Assembly: GCF_027409185.1 (NCBI RefSeq)
Contig: NC_084462.1
Coordinates: forward strand, 182,828,071-182,892,070
DNA: 64,000 nucleotides
DNA from: Cynocephalus volans
Lineage: Eukaryota; Chordata; Mammalia; Dermoptera; Cynocephalidae
Reading direction: 5' to 3'
Part shown: piece by piece, positions 1 through 12,073 of the stretch
How the letters are laid out: each line of letters starts with the position of its first letter
Numbering within the stretch: the first letter of the stretch is position 1
Notes under the pieces: generated by a model
Told to the model about the DNA's origin: nothing
Seen by the model: the letters and a program-made list of their open reading frames with translations, nothing else
Database searches by the model: none
Made by a program: the position numbers and the translations under genes

Positions 1-267
1 GGCCTTAATAACATTTCATAGTTTGTTAAATAAATGTCTACTATCAAACGTTATTCCGATGGAAGATCAGAGTGTCCTTGGGCTGAAGTGCTGTCACTGT
101 CCCTGCCACTCAGCCTCGCCTGGGTCTGTTTAGCGTAAAGGGCAGGGGAGCTAGAGTAACCTGGGGCCAGGCCCCTATCATTTGCTATTTGCTGACTGCT
201 GCATGGGCCACACAGGGGTGGGGTCTCAGAGGGTAGGAGCAGGGGCCAGTGCTGCGTCCTAAAGTAA

Positions 268-500
268 GATGAGAATAACAGCTCACTACTTGGTCCTGCC
301 TGTGTGCTGGGTGCTGTGCTGAGTCCTTCGTATGTATCACCTGTTTTCCCACAATGACCGAATGAAGTGGCTACTATTGTCTCCCCATCTTACAGACGAG
401 AAACCTGAGGCTTACTAAGCGCAAGTACCTTAACTAACGTTCCACAGTGAGGAAGTGGTGGGGCCTAGATTCCCACCTAGGGTCTGATTCAAAGGGCCTG
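268..500 (+). repeat. MIR SINE
   Basis: The order of landmarks is that of the core mammalian MIR: a 'tgtgctgggtgctgtgctgag' type block, then a 'ccatcttacagacgag' block, then the 'gaggaagtggtggggcctagatt' type tail. It is strongly diverged, as expected of an element shared by all placental mammals, and lies in sense orientation. Confidence 0.75.
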
Positions 501-994
501 CTGGACCTCAGCCCGCCACAGTGGCTCCCAGCTCATCCCATGCTGTGCTGGCCATGTGTGTGTGTGCGTGTGCATGCATGTGCGCATGCGTTCCATGGGT
601 GCTGTGTCCGCAAGTATGTCATCAGTGTCAGGTGGGATCAGGCTGTATCATGCTGTGGGGACTAGCCACTGCCTTGACAGATGGGAGAGGTTGTTTTGAG
701 TCTTATTATTAATATCACAGAATCCTACTGATGGCTTTGCTATCTATTGAATGGCTGCCCTTAAGTGAGATTTTAAAATTAATTTGGTAATAAAACAGGA
801 CAGAATTAATGGAGGAAAGGAAACCTGAAGGGAGCTACCTGCTCTGGCAGCTTTGTAAACAGTTACCAGGCTCAGAGCCTGAAATGGGGGTGGGGTGACA
901 GGCATGTCACCTTGGAGGGCCAGAACACACATCCATACACAGATGTGCTTAATACATGAGTACAGAGGTCCCCCAGAACTGAGGGAAGAGGGAG

Positions 995-1130
995 TTTGTT
1001 TAATAAATGATGTTGGAGAAACTAATTACTCTTGGCCCCAAAGAATAACTTCAGATTCATTCCCCTCTGCCATACAAATATGTTCCAAATGGGTCAAAAA
1101 TCAATTATTTATGGATTAGAGAGTTAAATG
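995..1130 (+). repeat. Old L1 ORF2 fragment
   Basis: The segment resembles the L1 ORF2 stretch encoding 'aataaatggtgttgg...' through the 'gattaaagacttaaatg' region. It is diverged and truncated, with no open frame of useful length. The assignment is by eye and approximate. Confidence 0.45.
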
Positions 1131-2929
1131 CACAGCTCCTAGTTGTAGAAGGCCTAACAGAATGAAATTGACTCTGTTACCTGGAGGAATGCTAATTCCT
1201 CAGCTTGACAGGAAAGGGAGAGCAGCGGGCACGAAACAACTGAGGACCCTGTGCTAGTTCACGCTCCTTGCGAGCGGGCTTTCTAGGAGGAGGAGGGTTC
1301 GCTGAGCAGGTGCTGAGAAGCTCAGGCCAGGGCGGTGGAGCTGGACCCCAAGTGCAGCCTGCGCTCAGACGCCGGCACCATCCCAGGCTCCTCCTTCCTC
1401 TTGGAGGCTGAACTTCTCTCTGCCCTGTTTCATGCTTCTCCTGCCATAGACCGGCTTCCTCTGCCTCCCAGTTTATCCCTCCCTCTCTCAAGGAAGTAGC
1501 TGGCCTGAGGCAGAGGGGGGTGTTGTGTTGAACGAGCTGCTGCCATGGAAACGTGGGATGGAGGAAGGAGGCCCAGAGTGCAGGGCAGACAAAGGGGTCA
1601 GTGTCCAGCAAACAGGGCAGTAAACCATGCAGGGCAGAGGGTGAGTGCTTGCAGCAGAGATGGCCTGGGCACTCTGGGCTTTAGGAAGAGCCACGGCAAA
1701 CTGCAGAAATAACAACACACCTATAGACAAATAGTGTGATTACAAGAAGAAAAGGTCGCTCAAACTCCAAATTTTACCGTGCATCTTAAGCAACAGGATG
1801 CCATTTCATGCATACTGAATTCATGGGGGTTTCAGTGAGTGGAATTACACTGATGATTACTGGCAGCATGAAATTCCCAGCCCCTTTCTAGGAGGATTTA
1901 GCTACACATGTTACACCTATGCCAAGAAGCAGGAAAATGATGACCATGAAAGAATTAGAGGAAAGGGTGGGAAGAGGTCAGCTGTGTGTTCCATGCAGCA
2001 TAGTCCTCAATTGCGAAAGGATGGAAGATATCGAAGTATCCAAAAGTAGCTGATTAGATAAGGCTATGGTGGCCCACCCACTCACCGGATGTTCACTGGC
2101 ATTTGCTGCAGCAACATAGAAAAATTATTGATTTCAAGTGCAAAAAGCAGAATACCATGATTTCAGTTCTGCCTGTCCCAGAATTGAATCTCGTGTAGGG
2201 CCGGCAGTACTGCAGGGGAATTCTTTCCTCTAATTTCTTTTATTGCAAGGGTTTATGCAGTGGGAAAAAAGTATGCCTTCAGGATGGATTTACTTTACGT
2301 CAGTACTTGGTTTTAGTGAATTAGATTGTCCACCTCTCTCTTGACTTGGTGTTATGTGCAGTAACGAACTGCATTGTCCACAGGTGTGGACCGTGAATGA
2401 CTTAACACACATCTCTGGCATGTCTTCTTTAGGCTGAGCGTTGACCTGGGGTGTTTGGGCAAGGTGGCTGTGGCAGGGGAGTCAGTGTCGGCAAGCTCGG
2501 CCTGCCTCTGCCACCCAGGCTCTCCCTCAGCTGCTGGAACAGCAGCTGTTACAAGTGGGAGCTTTGGTGCCAGGCTCTGGCCCTCCTGCCACACTGACTA
2601 GAACTCAGACTCAAGGCAGCCTGGGGATGGTGTGCTGTCATGGCCAAATGCTAGGGCTGAGGAAACCAAGGCACAGAGAAATCACAGTTCTAGGCCACCC
2701 AACCAGTTAGGAACAGAGCGTGGCCCCCGTCAGTGGGAGTGGAGCTGCTGTGCCTGCTGCCGCCACTGGGAGGGTCAGCTTTCTCACCTCTTCACCTCCT
2801 CCTGTGGTGATGAGAGGCCATGAAAGATGGCACGGGAAGCCACCTTGGGGGTGCACACACGCCTCTCCCCGAAAGGACTGGTCAGAAACCCAACTTGTCA
2901 CCACAGAGATGTGGCCACTCCCAGGGCCA

Positions 2930-3125
2930 CGTTCATGCCTCTGCCTGAAGCTGGAGCCTGGTTCCTTGGACCGCCGATGTCTGGCCTGCTTGTCCCCTCC
3001 TCATCCACCAGCCTCAGCCACCTCTGTGCTCTCCACCCACTTCATCTGCTCTTCCTGCCCATCCTGGCCCACAGCTCACATGTCACCTCCCTCAGGGCCT
3101 TTGGCTTCACTCCCTTCCTCAGGTA
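2930..3125 (+). repeat. L2 LINE fragment (sense)
   Basis: The 'cagctcacatgtcacctccc tcaggg' type block is the characteristic L2 3'-region signature, preceded by a pyrimidine-rich diverged L2 stretch. Boundaries are approximate. Confidence 0.5.
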
Positions 3126-3264
3126 GCCAGCTGCCCCTGCTTTTGCCTGCCTGGTGTGCATTCATTCATGTGTGCATTCATTCATGCGTGCATTTATTGG
3201 AGGTAACAGGTACCGGGTATGATGCTAGTCACTGGGACTCGGTGGGTGAGCCAGGACACAGAAG

Positions 3265-3360
3265 ATAAACTAAATGGCCCACAACTGCAGAGTTAGTAAA
3301 TGGCAGAGCTGAGATTGAAAGCAGAGCAGGGGGTGTGGAGTTAGACTGCCTTCTGTTCAG
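3265..3360 (+). repeat. MIR SINE 3' fragment
   Basis: The block running 'agttagtaaatggcagagct' followed by 'gagattgaaagcag' matches the MIR 3' half. It sits just after an imperfect cattcatt-type tandem repeat at about 3158-3200. Confidence 0.55.
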
Positions 3361-4111
3361 GTGCCAGAACAGAAAGCACAGCCATGCTGTGCCACGCCAT
3401 CTGCATGAGTGAAGGGTTGGCCAAACACTCCCCTCCTGTGTGGAATAGGCCCTGGGTCACCTTCCCAGATCTACCTGTGCCTCCCTAAGCTTCCCAGCAA
3501 GTGGAGCACCAGCATCCACTGTGCCACCAGGTCTGCACCCTGCTGGAGGCAGCGTCTACAGGACGAGGTGAGTGGACCAGGCGCCCAGGGAAGGAGTCAG
3601 AGCGGGGCCTCTCTGCCTCTGCATGGGGTGCTGTGGAAGTGCAGGAACTGGGCTCTTGCAAGGGATCATGGTTCCTGTTCATGGCCTGGGGCTTATAAGC
3701 CGGAATGCTCCCCCTCTTGCATGTGGTCTGAGCCATGACTGGGTGGCCTGAGACTGACCCCTGGGCTGCTCTGTGGACCCTGCTTCAGGGCAGTGCTGCT
3801 GCCCAGTGTGTCAGGCTGTGGTTCCTGTCCTGAGTGGGCACCACATGGGGAGCACCAGGGAGGCAGGCTGTGCCAGTCTTCCTGTCAGCAGTCCCCACCA
3901 GCACCTAACGTGCTGACTGCTTCAGCCTGTGCCCCTTGACCCAGAGATGAAGTGTTTAGGCCAGTACTTACCCCAGAGATGGGGGTGGTGGTGGCTGTTG
4001 AACTGAGATGCATTCAAGTTAGGAAACATTTCATTTCCCTTACAGTGGTAGCTCACAGTTCCTCCTGTAAACTTCAGAAAGCATAGGAGTAAACATGGTG
4101 AAACACCTGTC

Positions 4112-4460
4112 TTGGTCTGTTTCCTGCTGCTATAGCAGAATACCATAGACTGGGTAATTTATAAAGAAAAGAAATATATTTGACTAATGGTTCTGGAGAC
4201 TGAGAAGTTCAAGAGCATGGCGCCAGCATTTGCTGGGCATCTGGTGAGGGCCTTCCTGCTGCGTCATCCCATGACAGAAGGTGGAAGGGCAAGTGATCTT
4301 GAAAGACAGAGAGGAAATCGGACTAAACTCATCCTTTTTATCAAGAACCCATTCCTGGGATAACAGCGTCACATCTGAAAAGTCCCACCTCTTAATACTG
4401 TTAGAATAGCATTTAATTTTAACAAGTTGTGGAGGAGACTTTGAAACCATAGCAACATCA
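4112..4460 (-). mobile_element. MaLR-type solo LTR (MLT1/MST-like), antisense
   Basis: It starts with the block 'agactgggtaatttataaag', which is the reverse complement of the 3' end of MaLR LTRs, and continues through the typical 'gttctggagactgagaag' and 'tggtgagggccttcctgctg' blocks. Only an LTR is seen, with no internal region. It is old and diverged. Confidence 0.7.
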
Positions 4461-4564
4461 CACATTATGCACATGTATAGATATACACCTGTGTCTGAAT
4501 CAGTCGTGAAGACAATGAGCTACACTGTGATTATTAGAGTCTAATGATAAAGGCAGATACTTTT

Positions 4565-7125
4565 TTTTCACCCTTGAGTCTTTTTTCTTTACTGAAATAT
4601 AATTCACATATTATAAAATTCACCCTTTTAAAGTGTATACTTCAGTGGTTTTTAGTATCCTCAAGATCACCACTAATTCCTGAACATTTTCATCACCCCA
4701 AAAAGAATCCCCTTACCCATTAGTCAGTTTCAATTCCCTCCTCCCCCATCCCTGGCTGTCACTAATCTTTCTGTCTCTATGGCTTTGCCTGCTCTGAACA
4801 TTTCCAGGTAAATGGAATCGTACAATATGTGGTCTTTTGTGTCTGCCTTCTTTCACTTAAGTTCCTAATGTTGTCAAGGTTCATCCGTGTCTTAGCCTGT
4901 ATCAGTACTTTAGAGATTCCTTTTTATGGCTAAATAATATTCCATTGTATGGATATACCAAATTTTCTTTTTCCATTCATCAGTTGATGGACATTTGGAT
5001 TGTTTCCACTTTTTTACTATTATGAGTTATGCTGCTGTGAACAATCATGTTTATATACATGGAGTTGCAGGGTTGAGAAGGTTTTTTCCCTCCTGACACC
5101 AAACACATAGTGTCTGGCAGTTCAACTCAGTTCTGACACTATCTCCCTAGCATCAGATCCCACAAGTTAAAGGGTTCAGTCCCCAAGACCACCCCCACTT
5201 GAGATGCCAATTGCAATTCCCAGGCTACTTCTTACTGATGGGCTATAAATTGGAGGTTCCTATGACCCTCTGTGAAGATTTGATAATTTTCTATAACAGA
5301 TCACAGAAATCAGGAAAACACTTTATTTGCTCTTATTGGTTTATTATAAAGGATACTACTCAGGAAGAGGCAGATGGAAGAGGTGCATAGGGCAAGGTAT
5401 GGGGGTGGCATTGAGCTTCATGCCCTCTCTGGGTGCTCCATCCACCCAGCTCCTCGATGTATTTACCAACCCAAAAGTTCTCTGAACCCCATAGTTTGGG
5501 GTGTTTTTTTTTTTTATGGAAGCTTCATTAGGTAGGCATGGTTAATTAAGTCATTGGTCATTGGTGACAGGCTCCATCTTTAGCCCCTCTCTCTCTCCCT
5601 AGAGGTTGGGGGGTAGGGCTGAAAGTTTTAAGCTTCTAATCAAGGCTTGGTCTTTTCAGAGACCAGCCCCCATCCGGAAGCTATCCACGAGCACAAGAGT
5701 CACCTCATTAGAACAAAAGAAGCTCCTGTCACCCTGATCACTCAGGAAATTCCAAGAGTTTTAGGAGCTCTGTGCCAGGAACCTGGGACAAAGACCAAAT
5801 ATCTTTCTGATACTGCATGGGTCTTATGATAACTTGATGTTTAACTTTTTTGAGGAACTGCCAAGCTGTTTTCCAAAGTGGCTGCACCGTTTACATTCCT
5901 ACCAGCAGTGCATTAGAGTTCCAGTTTCTCCACATCCTCACCAACACACGTTATTATCTATTTGATTATAGCCATCCTAGTGGGTGTGAAGTGGTGCCTC
6001 CTTGTCTTTTTTATTTGGATTTCTCTAATGATATTCAGCATCTTTTCATGTGCTTTTTCATTATTTGTATATATTCTTTGGAAATATGTCTATTCAAATT
6101 CTTTGTCCATTTTTAAGTTGGGTTATTTGTCTTTTTATTGCTGAGATATGAGTTCTTAACATATTCTGGACACTAGACCCTTATTAGATAGATGGTTTGC
6201 AAATATTTTCTCCCATTCTGTAGGTTGTCTTTTTACTTTCTTGATGGTGCCCTTTGAAGCACAACAGTTTTTAATTTTGACAAAGACCGGTTTATCTGTG
6301 TTTTTCTTTGTTTGCTTGTGGTCTAAGTGTCATATCTAAAAAATATTGCCTAATGCAGGGTGATGAAGATTTGCATCTGTTTTTTTAAGAGCTTTATAGT
6401 TTTAGCTCTTATGCTTAGGTCTTGGATCCATTTTGAGTTAATTTTTGTTTATGGTGTGAGGTAGGGCTTCAACTTATTCTTTTGTGGATATCCAGTTGTC
6501 CCAGCACCATTCATTGAAATGATCCCAACTGAATTGTCTTGACATCCTTGTTGAAAGTCACTTGCCCATAAATGTTTGGGTTTATTTCTGGACCTTAAGT
6601 TCTGTTTCATTGATCTGCGTGCCTGTCCTTGTGCCAGCACCCCACTTTCTTGATTACTGGAGCTTTGTGGTAATTTTTGAAATGGAGAAGTGTGAGTCTT
6701 CCAGCTTTGTTCTTTTTTAAGATTGTTTTGGCTGTTGAGGTTGTTTGCATTTCCATATAAGTTTTAGCATAAGTTTGTTAGTTTCTGCAAAAAAAAAAAA
6801 AAAAGCCAGCTGGGAAGTATTGAATCTTCCATACAATAAACATGGATTGTCATTCCATTTATTTAGATCTTTCATTTCTCTCCGCTACGTTTTACAAGTT
6901 TTCAGCGTACGGGTCTTATATGTCCTTTCTCAAATTTATTCCTAAATCTTTCGTTAGATGCTATAGTAAATGGAATTGTTTTCTTAATTTCATTTTCAGA
7001 TTGTTCATAGCTAGTGTACAGAAGTACAATTGATATTTGTATACTGATCTTGTGTCCTGCAAGCTTGCTAAACCCATTTATTAGCTCTGACAGTTTTTTT
7101 CATTGATTCCTTCCCCTTCAGTCTT
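4565..7125 (-). mobile_element. Old L1M element, antisense, interrupted by an LTR
   Basis: The plus strand reads as the reverse complement of an old mammalian L1 3' UTR and distal ORF2. Recognisable blocks include 'ataattcacatattataaaattc', 'tattccattgtatggatata', 'ttgatggacatttggattg', 'ctccacatcctcaccaacac' and 'cccagcaccattcattg'. L1 sequence breaks off near 5070 and resumes near 5818 in the same orientation, so one element was split by a later insertion. All reading frames are broken. Confidence 0.85.
5070..5817. mobile_element. LTR-like insertion inside the L1M
   Basis: This roughly 750-bp block is unlike L1 and interrupts a single antisense L1M copy. The end near 5740-5800 ('ttttaggagctctgtgccag', 'gggacaaagaccaaatatc') resembles the end of ERVL-class LTRs. 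I cannot name the family. Boundaries come from where L1 similarity stops and restarts. Confidence 0.5.
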
Positions 7126-7145
7126 AATGTTTAAGTTGAAATTAA

Positions 7146-7244
<99 letters not shown>

Positions 7245-7458
7245 TAGGTCTTTACTTTTTTTCCAAAAAAATTGAATGTCACATACAGATTGGGTAGGGT
7301 TATTTTCTTGCCTGAATTTAATGACATTCGTGTTTATATCAAAGGTAGAAGTTGCATGACTTTATCAAATTTTTTTTTACACTTAAATAAAATTGACCGT
7401 GTCGTTATTTGCATGGCAACCTCTCATAGCCTTTGTCACTCCTAGTGCCTAGGGTGGG

Positions 7459-7560
7459 GTTTTTGTTTTTGTTTTGGCAGCTGGCCAATGTGGGGATCTA
7501 AGCCCTTGACTTTGGTGTTATAATACCACGCTCTAACCAACTAAGCTACCCGGCCAGCCC
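7459..7560 (-). mobile_element. CYN-like tRNA-Ile SINE monomer, antisense
   Basis: It reads as the reverse complement of a tRNA-Ile-like body: the T-rich tail comes first, then the B-box region ('gatctaagcccttgac'), the 'ggtgttataataccacgct' anticodon-arm region and the A-box 'ctaaccaactaagct', ending in the 5' head 'cggccagccc'. The B box is mutated in this copy. Confidence 0.85.
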
Positions 7561-8334
7561 ACGGGCAAGCTCTAAGCACATCTGTGTAGTGTTCTTCCTC
7601 AGAGAAGCCACGGTCGGGAGCAGGAGAAGCACAGGAGTCGTCGAGACAGCTGGCTGAAAGCAGGAGGCTGACGGGGATCACTGGAGCCCCCTGAGAACAG
7701 CACAGGAACCAACTGGAAGGGGCTCCCATAGGCCAAAGATGAAGCCATTTAGGCCTCACAAAGAAAAGTGACCACAGTGGATTAAAAATGTCAAATATAC
7801 ATACATCTTTGCAATCATGATACTGACAAAAGCTCACAGTCACCTCTGGATAGGGCTAAGCCACCAACTCGTTGTTCTGAAAACTGATAAATGAAAGGAA
7901 AGAATCCGGAGAGTACGTGGCCTCCATGCCTTTCCTGTACCAACCATAGTTCAGGGTCATGAGGTGAAGGAGCATTTTTCTTTGTAGGAGAAAGACAGCG
8001 GATGCGGAAAGAGCAGTAGAATTGGCAGTAACCATTTTCCTAATGATATGATGGATCTGGGCAGCAGTTTTCCATGCTGCTCAGTCCACTCCTAATGGAT
8101 GGTCAGGCTGGCACTCCTGGAGCCCCACGTGTGTCCACACCACAGAGTGGGGGCTTCTGTGTGCACGGAGGAAGTGCACACCACCAGCTATGAGGTGTTC
8201 TTACAGAAAAGGGGGTTTCCATGTAGTCAGGCCTCCAAATCTGAGCACCAAATTACAGGAGAAGGTAGAAGGGTGTGTACGGGGTGCAGTCATAGAACAT
8301 ACAACAACCAAACCCAAATGTTGGAAATGTTACA

Positions 8335-8610
8335 AGCAAATGATCCAGTTTCTTTGACAAGTAGCTAGAATAACAACAAAAAAAAGAGGGGGGAACTATT
8401 ATAGGTTAAAAGAGACTTTGTGCAGTGTCTAGACTTTGTTTGGATCCTGATTCAGACAAACCACCTATAAAAAGATATTTTGGACAGATAGAGGAAATTG
8501 AACAGTGACTGTATATTAGCTTGTATTAATAAATTATTGTTCATTTTATCAGATGCAATGATGGCGTTGTGGTTATGTGTTTTTAAAAAGGTTTTAGCTG
8601 GTTACAGATA
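8335..8610 (+). repeat. Old L1M-type 3' end
   Basis: Blocks such as 'ttaaaagagactttgtgcag', 'ttggatcctgattcagacaa', 'aaattattgttcattttatc' and 'gcgttgtggttatgtg' match the 3' end shared by several old L1M subfamilies. It is in sense orientation, diverged and without coding potential. Confidence 0.6.
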
Positions 8611-9224
8611 CAAAATAGCCTGTTTTTACAGGTGAAGTGGGTGTGGTGTTGAGATTTGCTGTAAAAGAGAACAGTGACAGTCACGTGAGGCAGCTGAGGC
8701 CAGATCCTCTAGAATGCTGCTGAAGGCCGAGACTAGGTGAGCTCAGGAGGGACCAGTCCATGACATCTGGGTTCCGTTTCTAGGGCTGTTGTGTATTACT
8801 CTGAACTAGTTAAGTTATTCAGTCAAGCGAATGTTAACTGTATTTCTCTGGACCGTTGGTGTCTGTCAGGAACACATAGCTTGTTTGTACCATGTGTGAT
8901 GTCGTGTAGACTCGGTGTTCACTGTGCGGCACTCAGAGCGTGAGGGCCAGCCTTGCCCAAGGCCGTGGAGAAGCCTGAGGCTGCCTTTCTGTGTCCCCCA
9001 ATGCCTCCCGTCCCTCGTTCCCTTGGAAATAGGAAAAGCTTAGTTTGCTGTCACCCACACATTATCAAATCAGGGCATCTGCGTTAGTGAAGCAGAATCT
9101 GGCTTTTCCTTAATACTGTAAGAACTTTATCTTTTTTTAATGCATTTTATTTTATTTTATTTTTGTGGCAGCTGGTAGAATGTAAGAACTTTAATCCCAG
9201 TGGGATACCAGTTTTGTTTTCCTG

Positions 9225-9860
9225 GAAGCTTTTCTTACTTAGGGCACTGTTTCTCATCTGTAGCATCACTTAAGTGTATAGACATGTGAAGATCATTCTC
9301 ACATAGAGCGGGCTTTTCTATCCAGACATGCAAAGGCTGCAGAGAATGAGCCGCTTTAGCTCTTGTTATTGCTTCTTTTGAGCACTTGGTTATTCTCTGT
9401 CCTTCTATAATGAGATCCAATAAACTATTTGAGTCCAGTCCGGAACAGAAGTTCCACAATCACTCATTAGCTCATTAGGCTGAAAAGCCTGGTATTTGTT
9501 GGCATTTCAGCCTCCAAGGGCTTAGCACTGTCTGGAATATGCACATTCCCGTGTGGAAACTTTCCAAGCCTTGCCTGTCCAATTTGAAACTGCCAACAAC
9601 AGGGTTAATTTGCAAGTTTTGGCATATTCTGTAGAGTAACTCACAGGCAAGTGAATCCATGGCTGTGTGAACTACATCCCAATATTTGTATGAAAAGCTC
9701 TGGAAATATCTCTTTAGAGACGCAACTTACACAAAAGCTCAGATCATCTAGAAAAAGAAGATATGGAGCTTTGTTATGTTGGCACTTGTGATAAATTAGC
9801 TTCTCACAATGGAGCACTTTTGTCTTGTACTTCTTATGCAAATGAGGTGCCAAAGCACCC
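9225..9860. other. Unique intronic block with homeodomain- and octamer-like motifs
   Basis: I recognise no repeat here. Base composition is balanced and the block contains two close TCATTAG motifs (about 9464-9478) and a perfect POU octamer ATGCAAAT at 9836-9843. Such features are common by chance. The block is a candidate non-coding regulatory element only; there is no coding signal beyond short open frames. Confidence 0.3.
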
Positions 9861-10251
9861 ATATTCCCTCCAGAGCCTGCCAGCCCCTTTGCTAAGTGGT
9901 CACGCCCCCGTCACTCCACAACTGTCTCTCTCCAAGAATCCACCGGACTCAGGGAGGCCCAGGCTTCCAGGGGCTCAGGACTGTTTTGGAGTCCTTTAGC
10001 AAAAACCAGAGGAGGAGCGGGAGAAGGCGGGGGAGGGGCGCACCAGGCACACCCCCAGTGAGCCTTCCTCAGCCCCACGCAAGCCCAGCTGGAAGAGGGA
10101 GGAAGACTTCTGCGGATCGGATCGTTTAGTTTGATGAGGGCGGAGGACTAGCCGGATGAACTTGCCTTTGGCTGGGAGCTACCTGTGGACTGTGGGCAAC
10201 AGGCCTTGTCCCTGTCACCATGTCACATGTGCTTTTCCTGTTTCTCCACAG

Positions 10252-10357
10252 AGACTGGTACAAGCGTAATTTTGCCATCACCTTCTTCATGGGAAAAGTG
10301 GCCCTGGAGAGGATTTGGAACAAGCTTAGACGGAAACAAAAGAAGATAAGCAATTAG
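10252..10357 (+). CDS. COA8: COA8, last coding exon (C terminus)
   Basis: The acceptor AG is at 10250-10251. The first base completes the Arg codon started at 7242-7243. The exon then encodes 34 residues, beginning [20 protein letters not shown] and ending in the basic tail [11 protein letters not shown], with stop TAG at 10355-10357. This is the conserved COA8 C terminus; an aromatic/hydrophobic stretch followed by a Lys/Arg-rich end is typical. No frameshift or stop interrupts it. KLC1, the next gene, is on the same strand about 33 kb downstream. Confidence 0.95.
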
Positions 10358-10700
10358 GAGTCACCCTGACTCTGACCCACCCAGAGGTTACCATGAGAAG
10401 TGGATGGTGATAGGAACTCATTTTACAAGGGCCCTAAGAAACTGTGAGTGATCCCGAGCCCCACATCCTCTCATGGGGGCCCTTGGCCTGTGTTTCAGGG
10501 CAGGCTGGAACCAGGGGAGCGTGGTCCTGTGTTCTCGGGACCATCTGGTACCCTCCTGACTGTGGATTCTAAGCTGGCTCATTGTCATGACGTGGTATTA
10601 AAGCTCAAGCAACGTGTGCCCACTTCCTGTGTTTTGAGTTATACCAATTCGAAATAGAACAATATAAAAATATTAATAAAGTTTCACTTGAAAAAATTTG
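10358..10700 (+). other. COA8: COA8 3' UTR
   Basis: The region runs from the stop codon to the presumed cleavage site. ATTAAA occurs at 10597-10602 and AATAAA at 10675-10680, so a distal end near 10690-10700 and a proximal end near 10620 are both plausible. No repeat is inserted in it. The exact cleavage site cannot be seen from genomic sequence. Confidence 0.75.
10675..10680 (+). terminator. COA8: COA8 poly(A) signal AATAAA
   Basis: Canonical hexamer 318 bases after the stop codon, in an A/T-rich setting. The sequence 30-60 bases downstream is T/G-enriched, as expected for a downstream element. A weaker ATTAAA lies 78 bases upstream. Confidence 0.7.
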
Positions 10701-10874
10701 ACTCTGATGTCAGGGATAATTTGGAAGCTGGCTGCTGAGTGAACTTCAGGCTGGCTCAGTGTTGCTGCTGCCAACAGCATAACTGGTTAGCCATGAGTTA
10801 TTGAGGGTCTGGGCCCTGACTAGAACACGGTTGTCCTGAAACGTGAACCAGTGCAGACTTAAAAGCAAGTGTAA

Positions 10875-10960
10875 GCCGGCCAGTCAGCTGAGCTGGTCAG
10901 AGCATGGTGCTGGTGACACAAGGCCCAGGGTTCCATCCCTGCACCAGCCAGCAGGAAAAC
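10875..10960 (+). mobile_element. CYN-like SINE monomer, sense
   Basis: A tRNA-Ile-like body: head 'gccggccagtcagctgagc', A-box-like 'tcagctgagctgg', B box 'gggttccatccct', ending 'caccagccagcagg' plus a short A-rich tail. It lies about 180 bases past the COA8 poly(A) signal. Confidence 0.8.
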
Positions 10961-11516
10961 AAGTGCACCTGCTCAGTCTCAGTGGCAAGCCTCAGCTGAC
11001 AAGCTCTCCCCAGCAGCTTGTCAGGGGATTCTGTTCCTCTTCTTTTATTTCTTTTTCTTTAGTCACTGTGTTATTATTTGTTTATTTTGCCTCCCCTAGT
11101 CCTTTTCATAGTCCCTGGGTTTGCTTTCATACCAATTGTGGAGAATCTGCCCTGTCTCTATAAGCAGTTGCCTGAAAGCACACACCCTGAGGCCAGCCAT
11201 CATGGACTTTCTCCACAGTCACAGCTCATATTCCTGCCAGCTGTGAGAAGATGGTCCATGGTCCCGAGTCCAGGCGGGAGCACCAGGGTGTAACCTAGTG
11301 GCCATTCACAATTACTCAGTTTGGCCATACTTAACCTGGGAACCAGCTGGAGTGGGGGGTTAAGGCCCAATGATACCAGGTGGAAAGACCTGAGACTGGT
11401 TCTCGACACTCGCCGTAGTGGACACTAGCCCTCCTAGTCCAGGGCAGGCTGAGCCTTCCTGAGTGGTGTTTACCCTCACGGGTAAACTCTGCACCCGTGA
11501 GTTTAGAGGACCAGTG

Positions 11517-11611
11517 GGGCTGGCTCGTTTGCTCAGTTGTTTAGAGTGTGGTGAGCACAACACCAAGGTCAAGGGATCAGATTTCTATACCAGCCAGCCG
11601 CCAAAAAAAAA
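11517..11611 (+). mobile_element. CYN-like SINE monomer, sense
   Basis: Head 'gggctggctcgtttgctcag', body 'gtggtgagcacaacaccaag', terminal 'accagccagccgcc' followed by an A9 tail. This is the single-unit subtype whose 3' part mirrors the tRNA acceptor stem. Confidence 0.85.
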
Positions 11612-12073
11612 GAGATAAGTAACCAGGGCCCAGGCTTCCCGTGACCTAGAAGAGACCTCTCTGCACCACTCTCCCTCTTCTTTTTAAATGCTTTTAAAAT
11701 CAGCATCATTTGAAATAGGGCTATGTGGTTATGAAATGGTGAGGCTCTGTTTACAGTGCGTCCTGGAGCTGTGTGGCATGGGGGTCACAGCTGCAGAGGG
11801 GAATATGCCTGCCTCAGCAACAGAGCCAGAGCCTGCTGGGAGGTGTGTCCTGAGAAGCTGCTCTTGGCAAAGAGTTTTTATTCCAAAGTGAGGCTTTACA
11901 GTAAAGCCGTAAGACTGAATTTGTCCTGTGGCTTGGAAACTGCTGCCCCAGGCTGGGCTGAAGACAGTGAGTTCTCGGTTGTTCACAGTCACTTGCAGAT
12001 CTGAGCCTGCGTTCTGTTCTCTTCCCCCTCCTCACTACTGACACTTGACTAGTTTTTAAAAAAAAATAAATGA

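Noticed and set aside
11475-11501. Small hairpin, 9-bp stem ctcacgggt/acccgtgag
   Set aside because: Short stems of this size are expected by chance in 64 kb; no T-run or other context supports a function.
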